14,654 nt of DNA from CAZWVR01 sp964637235 (GCA_964637235.1 CAZWVR010000062.1:1-14654); one strand, 5' to 3'. Positions 7,763 to 14,530 are shown, counted from the first letter of the stretch. Translations and numbers: made by a program. Notes: generated by a model from the sequence alone, not told the origin.

Positions 7763-7825
7763 ATTTCCTATAATCTCTACAACAAATAAAAATTTAGAAT
7801 ACGCTTGCTTCTGGAACCGATCTTT

Positions 7826-8386
7826 TTATATTGTCAAATCAACTTTATCATCTTGTTCGCCTATAAATCTCTGACAATACGGACAATAATCCAATTCCGA
7901 TGATAAAATTGCCCCACAATAAGGACATTCTCTAAAAGCAGACTTTTTGCCCACCTGTCTCCTATCAACTACTCTCCTTAGCTTAGACTCTTTATTCCGA
8001 AAATCATCTTTTGATATTTCCGTATCTGCTTCGCCCAATGGATAAAAATATTCCTGCTTCTGCCACCCATTAGGTGAAAGATACCGCTCAATAAAGCTTT
8101 CTCCACGAGCTATGCTATACCTGTCTCCCTGTACAACCCCTCTATTAAACTCCCTTTTTAAAACAACTCTCAATTTCTTATTTCCCTCCTCCGGCAATAT
8201 TGACAAATTACTCAAATCCAAAAGCTTAGTATATTTCCTATCTCCTAAATAAATATTGAAAAAAAATAAACGTGGTGTATGATTTACCAAATAGGGCAAT
8301 ATCTTACGATTTAATTTCAAAGATATTGCCTTCCCATCTATTTCAATATTACAAATTACATTGCCTTCTTTATTTATACATTCCAT
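7826..8386 (-). CDS. Unknown protein with C-terminal zinc ribbon
   Basis: The family of this 186-residue protein is not recognised. The C-terminus carries a clear four-cysteine zinc ribbon, CPYCG (154-158) and CPYCQ (168-172), Cys154/157/168/171, separated by ten residues. The preceding 150 residues are mainly beta-strand-like: IDGKAISLKLNRKILPYLV (16-34), then KLLDLSNLSILP (54-65), then a basic stretch (RRVVDRRQVGKK, 137-148) that links to the ribbon. There is no signal peptide or membrane segment, so it is likely cytoplasmic. The ATG lies two bases after the ribF stop codon, so it is translated from the same mRNA. Its function is unknown; a nucleic-acid or protein binding role is only suggested by the ribbon and the basic linker. 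Confidence 0.75.
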   Translation of the reverse strand: MECINKEGNVICNIEIDGKAISLKLNRKILPYLVNHTPRLFFFNIYLGDRKYTKLLDLSNLSILPEEGNKKLRVVLKREFNRGVVQGDRYSIARGESFIERYLSPNGWQKQEYFYPLGEADTEISKDDFRNKESKLRRVVDRRQVGKKSAFRECPYCGAILSSELDYCPYCQRFIGEQDDKVDLTI

Positions 8387-8388
8387 CT

Positions 8389-9312
8389 TTATGAGTTTAT
8401 TAAAACTTGCATTACCTCCTCTTTATCCCTTTGCAATTGAACACGTAATTGCTCTATGGAAACAAATCTCTTTTCATCACGAATATACCGAAAAAATTTT
8501 ATTGTTATTTTCTTTCCATATATCTTTTCTGAAAAATTAAAAATATGCGTCTCTACCGTAGGCTCAAATTCACGAGAAATTGTAGGTTTATAACCTATAT
8601 TTGTCATTGACCAGTAAGGTACTCCATCTATTTCCGTAATAGTAGCATATACCCCAAATTTGGGCAATAGCTTTTCAGCAGGAACTTTTATATTGGCTGT
8701 CGGAAATCCTATTTTCGTTCCTATCTTTAAGCCCTCTATAACCTCTCCTTTAATAAAATATTTATATCCCAGATAAATATTTGCTTTCGCTATATCTCCA
8801 TTTTGAAGTGCCTCACGTATCTTAGTAGAACTTATATTTTCACTGTTAATATATAATGGATAAACATAAACTACATCAAAATTGTATTTCTTAGATAACT
8901 CATTGATTATTTGGAAATTACTTTCTCTATTCTTGCCAAAACGATTGTCATAGCCGACTACTAATAATTTTATTGTTATAAACTGACGCAAATATTCAAT
9001 AAACTCTCCAGCAGATAAATTAGCCATCTTTTTATTAAATTCTATCAAAAAGATATAATCTATGCCTTGCTTTCCTATTAAAGATATTTTTTCATCAAGT
9101 GTATTAAGAAATTTTATATCATAATCTGGATTTATCACTTTCCTTGGATGATTTTTAAAACTAATCACTACTGAATGTGCACCTATACGCTTTGCATTTA
9201 GTCGCAATTGCTTTAAAACTTTTCTATGCCCTAAATGTACCCCATCAAATGTACCTATGGTTATAGCAGCTGGCTCTATATACGATATATTTTGCTCTGT
9301 AATAATTTTCAT
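8389..9312 (-). CDS. ribF: Bifunctional riboflavin kinase / FAD synthetase
   Basis: The enzyme phosphorylates riboflavin to FMN and adenylylates FMN to FAD in the cytoplasm. The N-terminal FAD synthetase domain (nucleotidyltransferase fold) shows GTFDGVHLGH (20-29), VGYDNRFGK (119-127) and SSTKIR (161-166). The C-terminal riboflavin kinase domain shows IGFPTANI (201-208) with the kinase PTAN signature, GVYAT (220-224), NIGYKPT (238-244) and ETHIFNF (254-260) with the likely catalytic Glu254. At 307 residues it is full length and all key motifs are intact. A partial promoter match, TATCTTTA (minus strand, 9335 to 9328), lies about 15 bases before the ATG, lacking a good upstream element. The unknown zinc-ribbon gene follows two bases after its stop. 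Confidence 0.96.
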   Translation of the reverse strand: MKIITEQNISYIEPAAITIGTFDGVHLGHRKVLKQLRLNAKRIGAHSVVISFKNHPRKVINPDYDIKFLNTLDEKISLIGKQGIDYIFLIEFNKKMANLSAGEFIEYLRQFITIKLLVVGYDNRFGKNRESNFQIINELSKKYNFDVVYVYPLYINSENISSTKIREALQNGDIAKANIYLGYKYFIKGEVIEGLKIGTKIGFPTANIKVPAEKLLPKFGVYATITEIDGVPYWSMTNIGYKPTISREFEPTVETHIFNFSEKIYGKKITIKFFRYIRDEKRFVSIEQLRVQLQRDKEEVMQVLINS

Positions 9313-9354
9313 ATAACTTTTTTGGTGTAAAGATAATTTTTATTGATGAATTTC

Positions 9355-9386
9355 TTTGCTAATATAAAAATAATAGATTATTTTTG
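9355..9386 (+). promoter_or_regulatory. Bacteroidota-type promoter for the lipoprotein gene
   Basis: TTTG at 9355-9358, 20 bases, TATTTTTG at 9379-9386. Transcription should start near 9393, leaving about ten bases before the ATG at 9403. It lies in the 90-base gap between the divergent ribF and lipoprotein genes. Confidence 0.65.
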
Positions 9387-9402
9387 TGAAAAATGTTAAA
9401 AT

Positions 9403-10287
9403 ATGAAAAATTCAAAACAAATTCTGAGTATTATTTTTATTTTATTAGCATTTTTTTTATTTGCTTGTAATAAAGAAAAAAATAAACAAAACAACAATAA
9501 AATATCAACTGACTCTTTGACAATTACTGATACTTCTAAACTCGACCAGAATTTGGACGTGGCAATGACTATCTTTTACTCGCTACCATCGCCCACAGAA
9601 ATATCAACCCTATTATTAGACAATAAAGGCTCCTTTTATGATGAATCCTTACTTAATCCGCTTACTAATGCAGATAAATACTCCACTGACTACGCAATGG
9701 CTATAAACCTCGGTATATATTCAGCTGATTTAAGTTATGCTGGAATCTTTGAACAAAATCAAACAGTTGTAAATTATATGGCAACCGCAAAAAAAATTGC
9801 AGAAAAATTAGGCATCTTAGATGTATTTGATGAACAAAAAATTAAAGAAATTGAAAATAATTTCAACGACAGGGATAAAATTATGAATATTATTTCAAAA
9901 ACATATATGGAATCTGATGCCTATCTGAAAGAAAACAATAGAGATAAAATTGCTATGCTTATCATGATTGGCGGTTGGATTGAAGGAATGTATTTAGCTT
10001 GCAGTATCGCTGAAAAAAATAATTTCTCAAATAATGACTTAGTAAGCAGTATCCTCGAACAAGATCTCTCATTAGATTTACTAACAAAACTATTCAAAAA
10101 TTATCCAAAAGAACCTATGTTTAAAGACTTGAAGAAAGATATAAATCAACTAAATAAATTATATAAAGACATTAACGACCAAATCGTTATAAATCCAGAT
10201 GGCACTCTTACCACAAATAAGCAGAACCTTCTAAAAATAAAAAACACATTTGCAAAAATAAGAAACAAATATATCACGTTATTTTAA
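9403..10287 (+). CDS. Conserved Bacteroidota lipoprotein of unknown function
   Basis: The 294-residue protein starts with a short basic N-region, a hydrophobic core (residues 7-20) and a lipobox LFAC with the lipidated Cys22; Phe at the -2 position is unusual but tolerated. A low-complexity Asn/Lys/Ser linker (23-48) leads to a mostly helical domain. Segments such as FYSLPSPTEISTLL (58-71), DKYSTDYAMAINLGIYSADL (91-110), SYAGIFEQNQTVVNYM (111-126) and MLIMIGGWIEGMYLA (185-199) match, from memory, a widespread but unnamed family of Bacteroidota lipoproteins. Lys/Asn residues just after Cys22 give no clear surface-export signal. It probably sits at the outer membrane facing the periplasm. It forms an operon with the secreted protein that begins 21 bases downstream. 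No catalytic motif is visible. Confidence 0.8.
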   Translation: MKNSKQILSIIFILLAFFLFACNKEKNKQNNNKISTDSLTITDTSKLDQNLDVAMTIFYSLPSPTEISTLLLDNKGSFYDESLLNPLTNADKYSTDYAMAINLGIYSADLSYAGIFEQNQTVVNYMATAKKIAEKLGILDVFDEQKIKEIENNFNDRDKIMNIISKTYMESDAYLKENNRDKIAMLIMIGGWIEGMYLACSIAEKNNFSNNDLVSSILEQDLSLDLLTKLFKNYPKEPMFKDLKKDINQLNKLYKDINDQIVINPDGTLTTNKQNLLKIKNTFAKIRNKYITLF

Positions 10288-10308
10288 AAGCCTTACAAAT
10301 ATCCGCAT

Positions 10309-10764
10309 ATGAGAAAATTAATAATTTTAACTATTTTAATATTCGGTTATATAGTTTCGTTTTCCCAAAATTATGCAAGTTGTAGAGAATTTGCTCTTAA
10401 AAAAGAAAGTGAATTCTTCGCAAATAATGATTATATCAGTGATGGCAATTATTATGCAAAAATACTCGGACCAGGAGATATGGCACAGGTATATAAACCA
10501 TTTCTTAGAGGCAACAAATATAAAATTATAGCCTTATGTGGTCCAAATTTAAATGGAATTACTTTACAAATAAAAGATTATAGAGGATATAGACTTATAT
10601 ATGAATCGGAGAAACCAGATTCTTTAATTGTTTGGGAAACAACACCTAAACGGTCATCAAACTATATAATACGAGTATCTGTGCCTAAAAATGCCAATTC
10701 TGAGGCAAAAGAAGATTGCGTTGTTTTATTAGTTGGCTTCAAAAGAGCTTCAAAAGAGCAATAG
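10309..10764 (+). CDS. Secreted protein of unknown function
   Basis: This 151-residue protein has a signal peptide (MRKLIILTILIFGYIVSFS, cleavage likely between Ser19 and Gln20). The mature part of about 132 residues is rich in beta-type sequence, for example YKIIALCGPNLNGITLQI (71-88), then SLIVWETTP (105-113) and YIIRVSVP (119-126), and contains three cysteines (25, 77, 137), two of which could form a disulphide. The pattern suggests a small beta-sandwich in the periplasm. I do not recognise a named family. It lies 21 bases after the lipoprotein gene without its own promoter, so the two probably act together at the cell envelope. The following 170 bases hold a 7-base inverted repeat (10818-10824 with 10831-10837) without a T-tail, then the HU promoter. 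Confidence 0.75.
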   Translation: MRKLIILTILIFGYIVSFSQNYASCREFALKKESEFFANNDYISDGNYYAKILGPGDMAQVYKPFLRGNKYKIIALCGPNLNGITLQIKDYRGYRLIYESEKPDSLIVWETTPKRSSNYIIRVSVPKNANSEAKEDCVVLLVGFKRASKEQ

Positions 10765-10859
10765 CTCCAAAAACCACATAAATAAAGACACTCATAGTAA
10801 AACATTATATTTTCATCATAGAATTTCATTATTCTATCAAAAAAATGTTCTTAATTTTT

Positions 10860-10889
10860 TTTGAATTTTGAAAATAATATTTATTTTTG
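10860..10889 (+). promoter_or_regulatory. Bacteroidota-type promoter for the HU gene
   Basis: TTTG at 10860-10863, 18 bases, TATTTTTG at 10882-10889. The predicted start near 10896 lies downstream of a possible TTG start codon at 10887, which rules that start out and leaves a leader of about 40 bases before the ATG at 10935. Confidence 0.6.
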
Positions 10890-10934
10890 TTTGCGATAAA
10901 ATATAAATTTTTATTAACCCTAAAATTTACAACT

Positions 10935-11210
10935 ATGAACAAAAGTGAATTAGTTTCAGCTATTGCCAAAGAAAGCAAACTGACAAAAACCCAAGCTGCA
11001 AAGGCTCTTGATGCATTCTTAAGCGTTACTAAAAAAGCTCTCGCTAAAGGTGAAGATGTAAGATTAGTCGGTTTTGGAACTTGGTCAGTAAAAAAACGTA
11101 GTGCTCGTAAAGGTCGTAATCCTCGTACTAAAAAAGAAATTACTATTCCTGCAAAGAAAGTTGTTAAATTTAGACCAGGTTCCGACCTTGCAAAAGCTGT
11201 GGAAAAATAA
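10935..11210 (+). CDS. hup: HU family DNA-binding protein
   Basis: A 91-residue histone-like protein that bends and compacts DNA as a dimer in the nucleoid. It begins MNKSELVSAIAKESKLT, typical for HU, and has the signature GFGTWSVKKRSARKGRNP followed by the flexible DNA-binding arm (RTKKEITIPA) and KVVKFRPG. The proline of the RNP motif that intercalates into DNA is present. A longer frame exists upstream from a TTG at 10887, but this TTG lies inside the promoter -7 element and the extra residues do not resemble HU, so the ATG at 10935 is chosen. The gene has its own promoter and terminator and so is a single-gene unit. HU rather than IHF is favoured by the sequence; it could be one of several paralogues. 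Confidence 0.95.
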   Translation: MNKSELVSAIAKESKLTKTQAAKALDAFLSVTKKALAKGEDVRLVGFGTWSVKKRSARKGRNPRTKKEITIPAKKVVKFRPGSDLAKAVEK

Positions 11211-11213
11211 CTT

Positions 11214-11240
11214 AAAAGCTGCCTTTCGGCAGCTTTTTTT
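11214..11240 (+). terminator. Rho-independent terminator after the HU gene
   Basis: A 10-base stem, AAAAGCTGCC (11214-11223) with GGCAGCTTTT (11228-11237), closes a TTTC tetraloop and continues into a run of seven T residues (11234-11240). This is a classic intrinsic terminator four bases after the stop codon. Confidence 0.95.
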
Positions 11241-11307
11241 ATATAAAAATTTCACAAACTGCGTAAGCTAAATCTCCATTCTCATAAACTCTTAGCCACA
11301 CGGTAAA

Positions 11308-11338
11308 TTTCCCATTTAAAAGTTAAATTATATCTTTG
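11308..11338 (+). promoter_or_regulatory. Promoter directly abutting the methyltransferase start
   Basis: TTTC at 11308-11311, 19 bases, TATCTTTG at 11331-11338. The -7 element is a full match and the upstream element matches at three of four positions. The ATG at 11348 lies nine bases after the element, so the mRNA should have a leader of only a few bases. Confidence 0.6.
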
Positions 11339-11347
11339 CACAAAAAA

Positions 11348-11956
11348 ATGTCTGAATACGGAAAACTTTTTGCAGCTATCTATGATCCTGTCGTCTATCC
11401 ATTTTTAACGCACATTCGGAAACATACTGCCCAAATAATAAAACAAACAAATGCAAAAAAAATCATCGATTTATGTTGCGGTACTGGTAATCAACTAAAA
11501 CATCTAAAAAAAAATGGTCTCACAGACATAATTGGAATAGACATCTCCCCATTTATGATAGAAAAAGCCCGTAAAGGCAAAATAACAGTAGAATGTGAAC
11601 TAAAAGACGCAACAAATACCGAATTCCCATCAAATACCTTTGATTTAGCTATGGTAAGCTTCGCTCTACACGAAATGCCATGGCAGAATGCTGAAAAAAT
11701 TATCAATGAAGCATTTAGAATTATAAAACCTGGTGGCTTCTTCCTCGCGATAGATTATTGCATAACATCTAAACCTTCTGTGCTGGGACGAATAGGGCGC
11801 AATCTAATAGAAAGATTAGCAGGTAAAGAACATTACAATAACTATAAATATTTCATAAAACATGGTGGTCTGGCTGAACTACTTAAACAGAAAAAACTTA
11901 TAAAACAATCTTTATTTCTATTTAAAGCAGTTGCTGTAAATCTATACCAAAAATAA
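11348..11956 (+). CDS. Class I SAM-dependent methyltransferase
   Basis: A 202-residue Rossmann-fold methyltransferase, UbiE-like. The SAM-binding motif I is IIDLCCGTGNQLKHL (39-53), the acidic ribose-binding Asp is in IIGIDIS (61-67), and motif LAMVSFALHEMP (100-111) and RIIKPGGFFLAIDY (124-137) complete the core. The N-terminus MSEYGKLFAAIYDPVVYP resembles methyltransferases of lipid or quinone type, but the substrate cannot be assigned. An upstream TTG in frame (11336) would add four residues, but it is part of the promoter, so the ATG at 11348 is the start. It stands between the HU terminator and the SPFH gene, and has its own promoter. A 7-base inverted repeat (11953-11959 with 11969-11975) follows the stop without a T-tail. 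Confidence 0.9.
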   Translation: MSEYGKLFAAIYDPVVYPFLTHIRKHTAQIIKQTNAKKIIDLCCGTGNQLKHLKKNGLTDIIGIDISPFMIEKARKGKITVECELKDATNTEFPSNTFDLAMVSFALHEMPWQNAEKIINEAFRIIKPGGFFLAIDYCITSKPSVLGRIGRNLIERLAGKEHYNNYKYFIKHGGLAELLKQKKLIKQSLFLFKAVAVNLYQK

Positions 11957-12026
11957 TTCATACAAACCGAATTATCGCTAAAATATAGCTATTTATCAAC
12001 AAATATTTAGCAACGAACAAAAAAAA

Positions 12027-12057
12027 TTTGTTTTTATCTTTATATTGTTTATATTTC
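12027..12057 (+). promoter_or_regulatory. Promoter directly upstream of the SPFH gene
   Basis: TTTG at 12027-12030, 19 bases, TATATTTC at 12050-12057. The upstream element is perfect and the -7 element differs from TAnnTTTG only in the last base. The ATG at 12068 begins ten bases after it. A second -7-like sequence, TATCTTTA at 12035-12042, has no upstream partner. Confidence 0.5.
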
Positions 12058-12067
12058 CAACAAAAAA

Positions 12068-13186
12068 ATGGGATTCTGGGATAAACTAAAAGGTGAACTT
12101 ATTGATGTCATAGAGTGGATAGACCAAACTAATGATACATTGGTCTATCGTTTTGAACGCTATGGCAATGAAATAAAAAATGGTGCCAAACTAATTGTTA
12201 GAGAATCACAAGTGGCTGTTTTTGTAAGCGAAGGTGAACTGGCTGATGTATTCCCGCCCGGGACATACACATTGGAGACAAAAAACTTACCTATTCTTAG
12301 TACATTAAAGGGTTGGAAATATGGCTTCAAAAGCCCATTCAAAGCCGAAGTATATTTTGTATCAACTCGTCTATTTAAAAATATGAAATGGGGTACTCCG
12401 AATGTATTTTACATCAGAGATAAAGACTTCGGGAGAGTCTCTTTGCGGGCATTTGGTACATATACATTTAGAGTCTCAGATGCTGCAAAATTTATACGCA
12501 ACGTCTCTGGTACTGATGGAGAATTTACAACTGACGAAGTAATAGGAGAACTACGAAGCCTTATTATCACCCATTTTATTGATGCAGTAGCAGAAAGTGG
12601 ATATTCATTATTAGATTTAGCCTCAAAACAGCGTGATTTATCTCTCGAAATTCAAAAAAAATTACAAGATGATTTTGTAGAGTACGGTCTTGAAATAGTA
12701 AAATTCCTTATAAATAGCATAACACTACCAGAAGAACTGCAAAAACGTCTTGATGAAGGCACTGGAATAAATATGTTAGGCGATTTGAACAGATATCAGC
12801 AAATGAAAGCAGCAGAAGCAATGGCTAATGCTGCTCAAAACCCCAGTGGTATGGGAGGCGGAGTAGAAGGCATACTCGGAATGGCTTTTATGCAACAAAT
12901 GATGAATCAGCAAAATAGGGCTTCCACTATGCAAGGTGCACCTGTGCCTCCACCACCTCCAATGCCCCAATTCTACGCTATTATAGGCAATCAGCAAATA
13001 GGACCTCTTAACACTGAACAAATAAAACAATATATTAATGCTGGACAAATAACGCCAGATACGCTCGTATGGAAACAAGGAATGCAAAACTGGGTTGCAG
13101 CTAAAACATTACCAGAACTGACAGTATTATTCGGAGCTCCAAGTTCTCCTCCTCCACCTCCACCACCCCCTCCAGCAGGCCAATAA
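12068..13186 (+). CDS. SPFH domain protein with C-terminal GYF_2 domain (YdjI-like)
   Basis: The 372-residue protein opens with MGFWDKLKGELIDVIEWID, the typical start of the YdjI-type SPFH proteins, sometimes labelled virion core protein-like. The SPFH domain covers about residues 25-235, with KLIVRESQVAVFVSEGELAD (41-60) and a coiled-coil ending in LPEELQKRLDEGTGINMLGD. After a Gly/Met/Gln-rich linker come five prolines (294-298), then a GYF_2/DUF4339 domain (about 302-356: FYAIIGNQQIGPLNTEQI, then the conserved W of LVWKQGMQNW), then nine prolines (361-369) and AGQ. No transmembrane segment is present, so it is a peripheral membrane scaffold. In Bacillus the related YdjI sits in a pspA-like operon. 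The next plus-strand gene is a YdjG-like protein 233 bases on, which supports a shared membrane role. Confidence 0.93.
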   Translation: MGFWDKLKGELIDVIEWIDQTNDTLVYRFERYGNEIKNGAKLIVRESQVAVFVSEGELADVFPPGTYTLETKNLPILSTLKGWKYGFKSPFKAEVYFVSTRLFKNMKWGTPNVFYIRDKDFGRVSLRAFGTYTFRVSDAAKFIRNVSGTDGEFTTDEVIGELRSLIITHFIDAVAESGYSLLDLASKQRDLSLEIQKKLQDDFVEYGLEIVKFLINSITLPEELQKRLDEGTGINMLGDLNRYQQMKAAEAMANAAQNPSGMGGGVEGILGMAFMQQMMNQQNRASTMQGAPVPPPPPMPQFYAIIGNQQIGPLNTEQIKQYINAGQITPDTLVWKQGMQNWVAAKTLPELTVLFGAPSSPPPPPPPPPAGQ

Positions 13187-13247
13187 TAAGAGAACCTAAT
13201 AAAATAAAATTTACTGGTATAGAAACGTGAACAACCTAAGGCTGGCT

Positions 13248-13291
13248 AAAAACTCCCCCTCTGTTTGTAATCAAAAAGTATGAGGGGGAGT
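13248..13291 (-). terminator. GC-rich hairpin with T-tail on the minus strand
   Basis: A perfect 10-base inverted repeat (ACTCCCCCTC at 13252-13261, GAGGGGGAGT at 13282-13291) encloses a 20-base loop. Read on the minus strand the hairpin is followed by TTTT (13251-13248), extending the final stem T to five, like an intrinsic terminator. On the plus strand it is followed by seven A residues and thus lacks a U-tail. There is no minus-strand gene to its right within the window. It may end a small antisense RNA, or simply form a stable 3' end structure on the SPFH mRNA. Confidence 0.55.
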
Positions 13292-13350
13292 AAAAAAATG
13301 AAAATCAATACATTATAGCGCCGTTATTTTCTGTTTTTTGACTTTTTCGT
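13248..13350 (-). ncRNA. Candidate small RNA, minus strand (speculative)
   Basis: On the minus strand, TTTG (13386 to 13383), 19 bases and TAATATTG (13363 to 13356) form a promoter-like pair with one mismatch. A transcript from about 13349 would be roughly 100 bases and end at the GC-rich hairpin with a T-tail (13291 to 13248). A second, weaker inverted repeat (GAAAAT at 13300-13305 with ATTTTC at 13326-13331) lies in the middle. The region contains no protein frame of note. The evidence is only the combination of promoter-like sequence and terminator-like hairpin; the AT-rich background makes chance matches common. Confidence 0.25.
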
Positions 13351-13419
13351 GAGCTCAATATTAGTTAACAGTATTACTAATTCAAATTAAAATGATGATA
13401 AAAATAAAGCCATTTTAAT

Positions 13420-14511
13420 ATGAAACAAAATACTATTAAATGCTCTAATTGTGGAGCAACATTAGAATTCCAACCGGGAACAACTAAGTTGGTATGCCCT
13501 TACTGTGGTGCAGAAACTCCAATAGAAACAAATGCAGAAGATACAAACTACCTGCAAAAAATACCTTATGAAGAATTTATTTCTAATGCTTCAAACGAAG
13601 AAATTACTGATACTCAAATGGTTGTAAGTTGCCCCACTTGCGGAGCAGAATTAACATTCCCTTCCAATGTTGTTTCTGCTGAATGTGCTTTCTGTGGAAC
13701 GCCTCTAATACTAAAAGAAGCCATAGAAAAAAAACTTATTAAACCCAGAGCCATTATTCCTTTTAAAATAAATAAAAAAGAAGCAATAGAAAAATTCAGA
13801 ACATGGCTTTCCAAAAAATGGTTTGCCCCAAGCAAAGCTAAAAAATACAGCAGATTAAACGAAAAAATGCGAGGAGTATATGTCCCTTACTGGGTATTTG
13901 ATGTTTACACTATAACAAAGTACACAGGAGAAAGAGGGGACAGATATCAAGTCACTGTAACGCGTACAGATTCAGAAGGCAAAACATACACAACAACCGA
14001 AACTCGCATCCGCTGGACCCCCGTAAGTGGCACAATAAAAAAACAATATAAAGATTTTACAATAAACGCTTCAAAATCCTTAGACAGCAAAGTCTATAAA
14101 CATATTAAAGGAGGTTGGGACTTCGCAGAAGCTCAGCCATACTCTGAACAATTTATGGCAGGTTTTGAAAGCCATACATATCAGATAACTGTTCAAGAAG
14201 GCTATCAAACTGCGCAATCATTGATAAAATTTGATCTACAACAAGAGGTAAGACGCGATATAGGAGGAGATGAACAACGAATTCATTCTATGCACATAGA
14301 TTATATAAATCCAGCTTTTCTTCTGGCATTTTTGCCTATATGGATAAGTTCATATCGCTATAAAAATAAAACATATCGTTTTGTAGTAAATGGACAAAAT
14401 GGCACAGTAGGTGGTGAATATCCTAAAAGTTGGTTTAAAATTATGCTTGTAGTCTTACTAATCCTAATTGTTATTGCTACTTTGCTATATTTCTTTACAC
14501 AACAAAATTAA
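13420..14511 (+). CDS. Double zinc-ribbon protein with C-terminal membrane anchor (YdjG-like)
   Basis: This 363-residue protein has two TFIIB-like zinc ribbons at its N-terminus: CSNCG (8-12) with CPYCG (26-30), and CPTCG (71-75) with CAFCG (89-93). A central domain of about 200 residues follows, with RGVYVPYWVFDVYTITKYTG (151-170) and a beta-rich part with GYQTAQSLIKFDLQQEV (261-277), then one transmembrane segment (about 338-358) and a short polar tail. Automatic annotation often names this family primosomal or replication protein, but nothing here supports a role in replication. Its architecture (cytosolic zinc ribbons, C-terminal anchor) matches Bacillus YdjG, which acts with YdjH, YdjI and a PspA homologue at the membrane. 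The preceding SPFH gene supports that comparison. No clear promoter is seen in the 233-base gap, so it may be read through from the SPFH gene. Confidence 0.85.
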   Translation: MKQNTIKCSNCGATLEFQPGTTKLVCPYCGAETPIETNAEDTNYLQKIPYEEFISNASNEEITDTQMVVSCPTCGAELTFPSNVVSAECAFCGTPLILKEAIEKKLIKPRAIIPFKINKKEAIEKFRTWLSKKWFAPSKAKKYSRLNEKMRGVYVPYWVFDVYTITKYTGERGDRYQVTVTRTDSEGKTYTTTETRIRWTPVSGTIKKQYKDFTINASKSLDSKVYKHIKGGWDFAEAQPYSEQFMAGFESHTYQITVQEGYQTAQSLIKFDLQQEVRRDIGGDEQRIHSMHIDYINPAFLLAFLPIWISSYRYKNKTYRFVVNGQNGTVGGEYPKSWFKIMLVVLLILIVIATLLYFFTQQN

Positions 14512-14530
14512 AAAAAATTAACACTATAAA

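Noticed and set aside
10818..10837. 7-base inverted repeat after the secreted-protein gene
   Set aside because: It lacks a T-tail on the plus strand and is entirely AT-rich; too weak to call a terminator.
10887..10934. 16-residue N-terminal extension of HU from a TTG start
   Set aside because: The TTG lies inside the -7 promoter element and the extension does not look like HU; the ATG at 10935 starts a standard 91-residue HU.
11336..11347. Four-residue extension of the methyltransferase from a TTG
   Set aside because: The TTG is the TTTG of the promoter -7 element, so it would not be in the mRNA.
11953..11975. 7-base inverted repeat at the methyltransferase stop codon
   Set aside because: No T-tail and only one G-C pair; likely a chance match in AT-rich DNA.
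12776..13087. Minus-strand open frame opposite the SPFH gene end
   Set aside because: It is the shadow of the SPFH/GYF_2 coding sequence and resembles no known protein.
13280..13318. Tiny frame of 12 codons starting within the GC-rich hairpin, with GGGGGAG before an inner ATG
   Set aside because: Too short, no recognisable product, and Shine-Dalgarno-like use is atypical for this phylum; the G-run is explained by the inverted repeat.
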